Below are positions 60,906 to 64,000 of a DNA stretch of 64,000 bases, in pieces. The translations under genes and the position numbers were made by a program. The notes under the pieces were generated by a model. It made no database searches and had not been told where the DNA came from. It worked only from the letters and a program-made list of their open reading frames with translations. Within the stretch, counting starts at the first letter, position 1. The number at the start of each line of letters is the position of its first letter. Origin of the DNA: Natronospira proteinivora (GTDB lineage Bacteria; Pseudomonadota; Gammaproteobacteria; Natronospirales; Natronospiraceae); the NCBI RefSeq assembly GCF_024170465.1, contig NZ_JALJYF010000002.1:1108501-1172500 (forward strand), in the 5' to 3' direction.

Positions 60906-62339
60906 TTATTCGCTGCGCTGGGCGTACCACTGTCCCGGGCGCATCAGCTCCAGGTGTGCTACCAGGGGAGCGGTGGTGGTCAGGAAGTCCTCGCGGAACT
61001 CATCACCCACCGGGTCGGCGGCGGGGAAATCCACCGTCACCGGGTTGCGGTGGACGCCATCCACCAGGAACTCATAATGCAGGTGGGGGCCGGTAGCCAG
61101 GCCGGTCTGGCCCACGTAGCCGATCACATCCCCCTGCTGGACCTGACTGCCAACCGACAGGCCACTGGCGAAGCGCGACATGTGAGCGTATAGCGTCTGA
61201 TAACGCTCACCATGACGGATCTGGATGGTGTTGCCGTAGCCACCCCGACGGCCGCGCTGAACAATGCGGCCATCGCCGGCCGCGCGGATGGGGGTCCCGG
61301 TGGGGGCGGCATAGTCGACGCCGCGATGGGCGCGGATGCGGTTAAGCGTGGGATGGCGACGATTGGGGTTGAAGTGGGAGCTGATTCGCATGTACTCCAG
61401 TGGTGCCCGAAGGAAGGTCCGGCGCATGCTGTCGCCATCCGGGGTGTAAAAATCCTGATCACCTTCCGGGTCCGTGTAGCTTACTGCCTGAATCCGGTTG
61501 CCTCGGTTGACGATTTCTGCGGCCAGGATGTCACCGTCACGCACCTTCTCCCCGTCCCGGTAGATTTCTTCGTAGATGACGACAAATTCATCGCCATCGC
61601 GAATGTCCAGGATGAAGTCGATATCCCACTGGAAGATACCGGCCAGATTCATGATCAGGTTATTGGATAGACCCGCCGCACGGGCATCCTGATACAGGGA
61701 ACGCTTGATCTCGCCGCTGGCGTAATTGATCTGGCGCTGCACCGGCAGGGTTTCCAGTTCCTTCTCGAAGCCATCATCGGACTGATGCACATGAAGAATG
61801 CGCTCGGAGTCCACTTGCCGCGAAAGGCCCAGGATATTGCCATGGCCGTCGTCCCGGACTTCAATCTGGTCCCCAGGGCTCAGCCGGGCCAAGCTCTGAA
61901 CTTCACCGCCCAGCTGCATAATATGGTGGAGATCGGTACGGTTGAGGCCGTTGCGCTGAAACAGTCGTGCCAGGGTTTCCCCGGGTTTGACCTCAAGAGT
62001 GCGGACCTGAATGTCGGCGTCGGACAACGGGTCTTCCGACATCAGCGCCTGCATCAGCGGCGCATCCGGCAGGCGGAGCGGGATTTCTCGCTCCTGTTGC
62101 GGTGGCGGGACAGCCTCTTCAGCTGCCTTGTCCGCGCCGGAAAATGCGCTTAAAGAAGTAATGAGCACCATCAGGCCCACCAGGCCCCCGGCCAAGGCTA
62201 CCTGTCTATGGGAAGGCCGCCACGCCGGCAGTGTTGGGAGGCGCCCGATGCGGCCCAGACCCAGCTTCAGGCCTGACCCGCGGGCAGGACGATGGCTGCT
62301 TGGCTTATAATCGTGTTTTACGCCTGACGGTCTGTGCAT
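60906..62339 (-). CDS. mepM: Peptidoglycan DD-endopeptidase, M23 (MepM-like)
   Basis: A 477-residue wall endopeptidase anchored by one membrane helix at about residues 46-64. Seen: an OapA/LysM-like domain (VKPGETLARLFQRNGLNRTD) and the LytM core with HRGVDYAAPTGTPI (zinc His and Asp), a GYGNTIQIRHG strand, and HLHYEF with the remaining histidines. It cuts peptide crosslinks to allow new material. The N-terminus is basic and cytoplasmic. Divergent from tyrS. Confidence 0.93.
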   Translation of the reverse strand: MHRPSGVKHDYKPSSHRPARGSGLKLGLGRIGRLPTLPAWRPSHRQVALAGGLVGLMVLITSLSAFSGADKAAEEAVPPPQQEREIPLRLPDAPLMQALMSEDPLSDADIQVRTLEVKPGETLARLFQRNGLNRTDLHHIMQLGGEVQSLARLSPGDQIEVRDDGHGNILGLSRQVDSERILHVHQSDDGFEKELETLPVQRQINYASGEIKRSLYQDARAAGLSNNLIMNLAGIFQWDIDFILDIRDGDEFVVIYEEIYRDGEKVRDGDILAAEIVNRGNRIQAVSYTDPEGDQDFYTPDGDSMRRTFLRAPLEYMRISSHFNPNRRHPTLNRIRAHRGVDYAAPTGTPIRAAGDGRIVQRGRRGGYGNTIQIRHGERYQTLYAHMSRFASGLSVGSQVQQGDVIGYVGQTGLATGPHLHYEFLVDGVHRNPVTVDFPAADPVGDEFREDFLTTTAPLVAHLELMRPGQWYAQRSE

Positions 62340-62556
62340 GGTATCTCTGCTGGGCTGATTTTCGACGGCGGCAAGTTAATCGCTCTCCCGGAGGGCGTCA
62401 ATCAATTTCGGCGAAGCAACTGCCCGAGCTCATGGGCTCCCGAGGGGAGTGCGGCGCCGGGAATATTGTAATTTGCGTTATATCATAAGATTAGAGGGAA
62501 TTCTTCCCGTATTTCTTAAAAAGTGAACCGGTGATCACCTGAAAACTGGAGCCAAG
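62340..62556. other. Divergent promoter region mepM/tyrS
   Basis: The intergenic stretch is AT-rich in its right half. It holds the short palindrome GGTGATCACC at 62530-62539, 17 bases before the tyrS start, and the inverted repeat GGGAATTCTTCCC. Neither matches a known operator that I can name. Confidence 0.35.
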
Positions 62557-63759
62557 ATGACCAAGCTGGACGACGCCATTGCCCAAATTCGCCAGGGTGC
62601 CGAAGAAATCATTCCCGAGGACAGCCTTCGCAGCCTCCTGGCCCAGGACCGTCCGCTGCGGGTCAAGGTGGGCTTCGATCCCACCGCCCCGGACCTACAT
62701 CTGGGGCACACCGTTCTCATTAACAAGATGCGCCAGTTTCAGCAGCTGGGGCATGAAGTGATCTTCTTGATCGGTGATTTCACCGGCCTGATTGGGGATC
62801 CCAGTGGCAAGAACGCCACTCGCCCGCCCATGACCCCGGAACAGGTGCGTGACAATGCCGAGACTTATAAAGAGCAGATTTTCAAGATTCTGGACCGGGA
62901 CAAGACTCGCGTGGTCTTTAATTCCGAGTGGATGGAGGGGGTATCGTCTGCGGACATGATCAAGCTGGCCTCCCATCACACCGTGGCCCGGATGCTGGAG
63001 CGGGATGACTTCCATAAGCGTTATCAGTCCGGCCAAGCCATCGCCATTCATGAATTCCTCTACCCGCTGGTCCAGGGCTACGACTCGGTGGCCCTGGAAG
63101 CCGACGTGGAGCTGGGCGGCACGGATCAGAAGTTCAACCTGCTGGTGGGACGCCAGCTGCAGGAAGCCTATGGGCAGAAGCCCCAACTGGTGCTGACCAT
63201 GCCCCTGCTGGAGGGGACCGATGGGGTGAACAAGATGTCCAAGTCCCTGAATAACTATGTAGGCATCACCGAGGCCCCGGAGGAGATGTACGGCAAGATC
63301 ATGTCGGTCTCCGATGAGCTCATGTGGCGTTGGTTTGAATTGCTCAGTCTCAAGGGGCCCGAGGTTTTGTCGGCACACCGCCAAGCCGTGGCGGACGGGG
63401 CCAATCCTCGGGACATCAAGTTCCGCCTTGCGGATGAACTGGTGGAGCGCTTCCACGGGCAGGCCGCCGCACAGGCCGCTCATCAAGCCTTCGTCAACCG
63501 CTTTAGAAAAGGCGCCATGCCCGAAGAGATCGAGCTCAGCGAGCTTGAAAGCGGTCCGGAAGGCGGCCTGGGGATTCCTGCCGTGCTCAAGCAGAGTGGT
63601 TTGACCGCCTCCACCTCCGAGGCCATGAGGATGCTCAAGCAGGGCGCGGTGAAGATCGATGGTGAGCGCGTGCGCGACAAGGATCACCGTCTCGATGCCG
63701 GCAGCGAGCAGGTGGTTCAGGTGGGGAAACGTCGCTTTCGGCGAGTGCGCATTTCCTGA
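62557..63759 (+). CDS. tyrS: Tyrosyl-tRNA synthetase
   Basis: A 400-residue class I synthetase. Seen: [13 protein letters not shown] with the HIGH-type motif, [15 protein letters not shown], the KMSKSL loop in [12 protein letters not shown], and a C-terminal S4 RNA-binding domain ([19 protein letters not shown]). The length and KMSKS form are those of the TyrZ-like group also found next to anmK and an rRNA operon in Pseudomonas. The ATG at 62557 follows GGAG. Confidence 0.97.
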   Translation: MTKLDDAIAQIRQGAEEIIPEDSLRSLLAQDRPLRVKVGFDPTAPDLHLGHTVLINKMRQFQQLGHEVIFLIGDFTGLIGDPSGKNATRPPMTPEQVRDNAETYKEQIFKILDRDKTRVVFNSEWMEGVSSADMIKLASHHTVARMLERDDFHKRYQSGQAIAIHEFLYPLVQGYDSVALEADVELGGTDQKFNLLVGRQLQEAYGQKPQLVLTMPLLEGTDGVNKMSKSLNNYVGITEAPEEMYGKIMSVSDELMWRWFELLSLKGPEVLSAHRQAVADGANPRDIKFRLADELVERFHGQAAAQAAHQAFVNRFRKGAMPEEIELSELESGPEGGLGIPAVLKQSGLTASTSEAMRMLKQGAVKIDGERVRDKDHRLDAGSEQVVQVGKRRFRRVRIS

Positions 63760-63806
63760 TCCAGGAGCCCCGAGTCAGCCCATTTTGAAAAAGTGTTCGA
63801 AAGTCC

Positions 63807-63834
63807 TTGACCCTCAGGCTTAGGTCTCTATAAT
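63807..63834 (+). promoter_or_regulatory. Strong promoter P1, probably of an rRNA operon
   Basis: TTGACC at 63807-63812, 16-base spacer, perfect TATAAT at 63829-63834, followed by a GC-rich discriminator GCCCGC. That discriminator is typical of stringently controlled stable-RNA promoters. It lies 48 bases after the tyrS stop. Confidence 0.75.
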
Positions 63835-63906
63835 GCCCGCTTCCTCGTCGCCGAGCAGCACCGTAACGGCGCAGCAAGACACGCTGGAGGCGAGGGAAAT
63901 GCGGGC

Positions 63907-63934
63907 TTGACAGGCAATGATTGCCAAGTACAAT
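63907..63934 (+). promoter_or_regulatory. Strong promoter P2, same layout 100 bases downstream
   Basis: Perfect TTGACA at 63907-63912, 16-base spacer, TACAAT at 63929-63934, then the same GCCCGC discriminator as P1. Tandem promoters of this type are the rule before rRNA operons; the 16S gene would lie to the right of the window. Confidence 0.78.
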
Positions 63935-64000
63935 GCCCGCCTCTCACGCAGGAAGCGGAGAGCGCCGGCAAGGCCGGCGAGCGAAAAAAGTTAACCGGGT

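Overview
This window is a GC-rich chromosomal segment from a gammaproteobacterium. The assignment rests on gene content and order: the rpsU-dnaG-rpoD block (with a yqeY-type gene between rpsU and dnaG), folB-folK beside tsaD, erpA near a bactofilin, Bfd with bacterioferritin, and anmK-mepM diverging from tyrS, which runs into what look like tandem rRNA promoters at the right edge. Several exported peptidases (S9, M28, M61-like, S41) and acidic lipoproteins hint at a proteolytic, perhaps halophilic relative of the Ectothiorhodospiraceae. That finer placement is a guess.

Layout. 1-3.7 kb: a truncated lipoprotein gene diverges from a three-gene glycerol phosphate module (GpsA-like dehydrogenase, glycerophosphodiesterase, glycerol-kinase-like FGGY kinase). 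3.7-14.0 kb: an accessory island with lower and uneven GC. It carries a zeta-type toxin kinase with a 51-codon partner, then a type I restriction-modification locus with an extra half-length specificity gene in front of hsdM, full hsdS, hsdR, and a translationally coupled YgjP-like metallopeptidase, then an unrecognised membrane protein. The island ends at the 3' end of a tRNA-Ile2(CAU) gene, but no integrase or tRNA-derived direct repeat was found.

14-31 kb: housekeeping and envelope genes: M61-like peptidase, dinB in an operon with two DUF4136 lipoproteins and a 90-aa unknown, a pteridine reductase, a MidA-type methyltransferase, cca, an acidic lipoprotein, an S9 peptidase, a cystathionine gamma-synthase-type enzyme, a dual-receiver GGDEF protein, an M28 peptidase lipoprotein and a TonB C-terminal-domain protein. 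31-45 kb: a membrane-anchored FMN glutamate-synthase-like protein, then rpsU-yqeY-dnaG-rpoD on the minus strand, tsaD-folB-folK-S41 peptidase and an MFS transporter on the plus strand, and fadE on the minus strand followed by the remnant of a DUF4286-type gene.

45-48.3 kb: an inositol-monophosphatase-family enzyme, a PhzF-like protein, a HAD phosphatase and rppH. 48.3-56 kb: an iron block made of FbpABC ferric iron ABC importer, a FecA-like TonB-dependent receptor, bfd, bfr and hemJ. Three Fur-box-like sequences precede fbpA, the receptor and bfd, so uptake and storage are probably co-controlled by Fur. 56-64 kb: DUF6776 protein, bactofilin, erpA, ppx, a 45-codon relic resembling the C-terminus of polyphosphate kinase, anmK, mepM, tyrS and two near-identically arranged promoters that probably drive an rRNA operon beyond the window.

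The most interesting points are the dual-specificity type I locus with a hairpin in front of its solo half-S gene, the zeta toxin with a downstream small partner, and the two gene relics (ppk tail and DUF4286).
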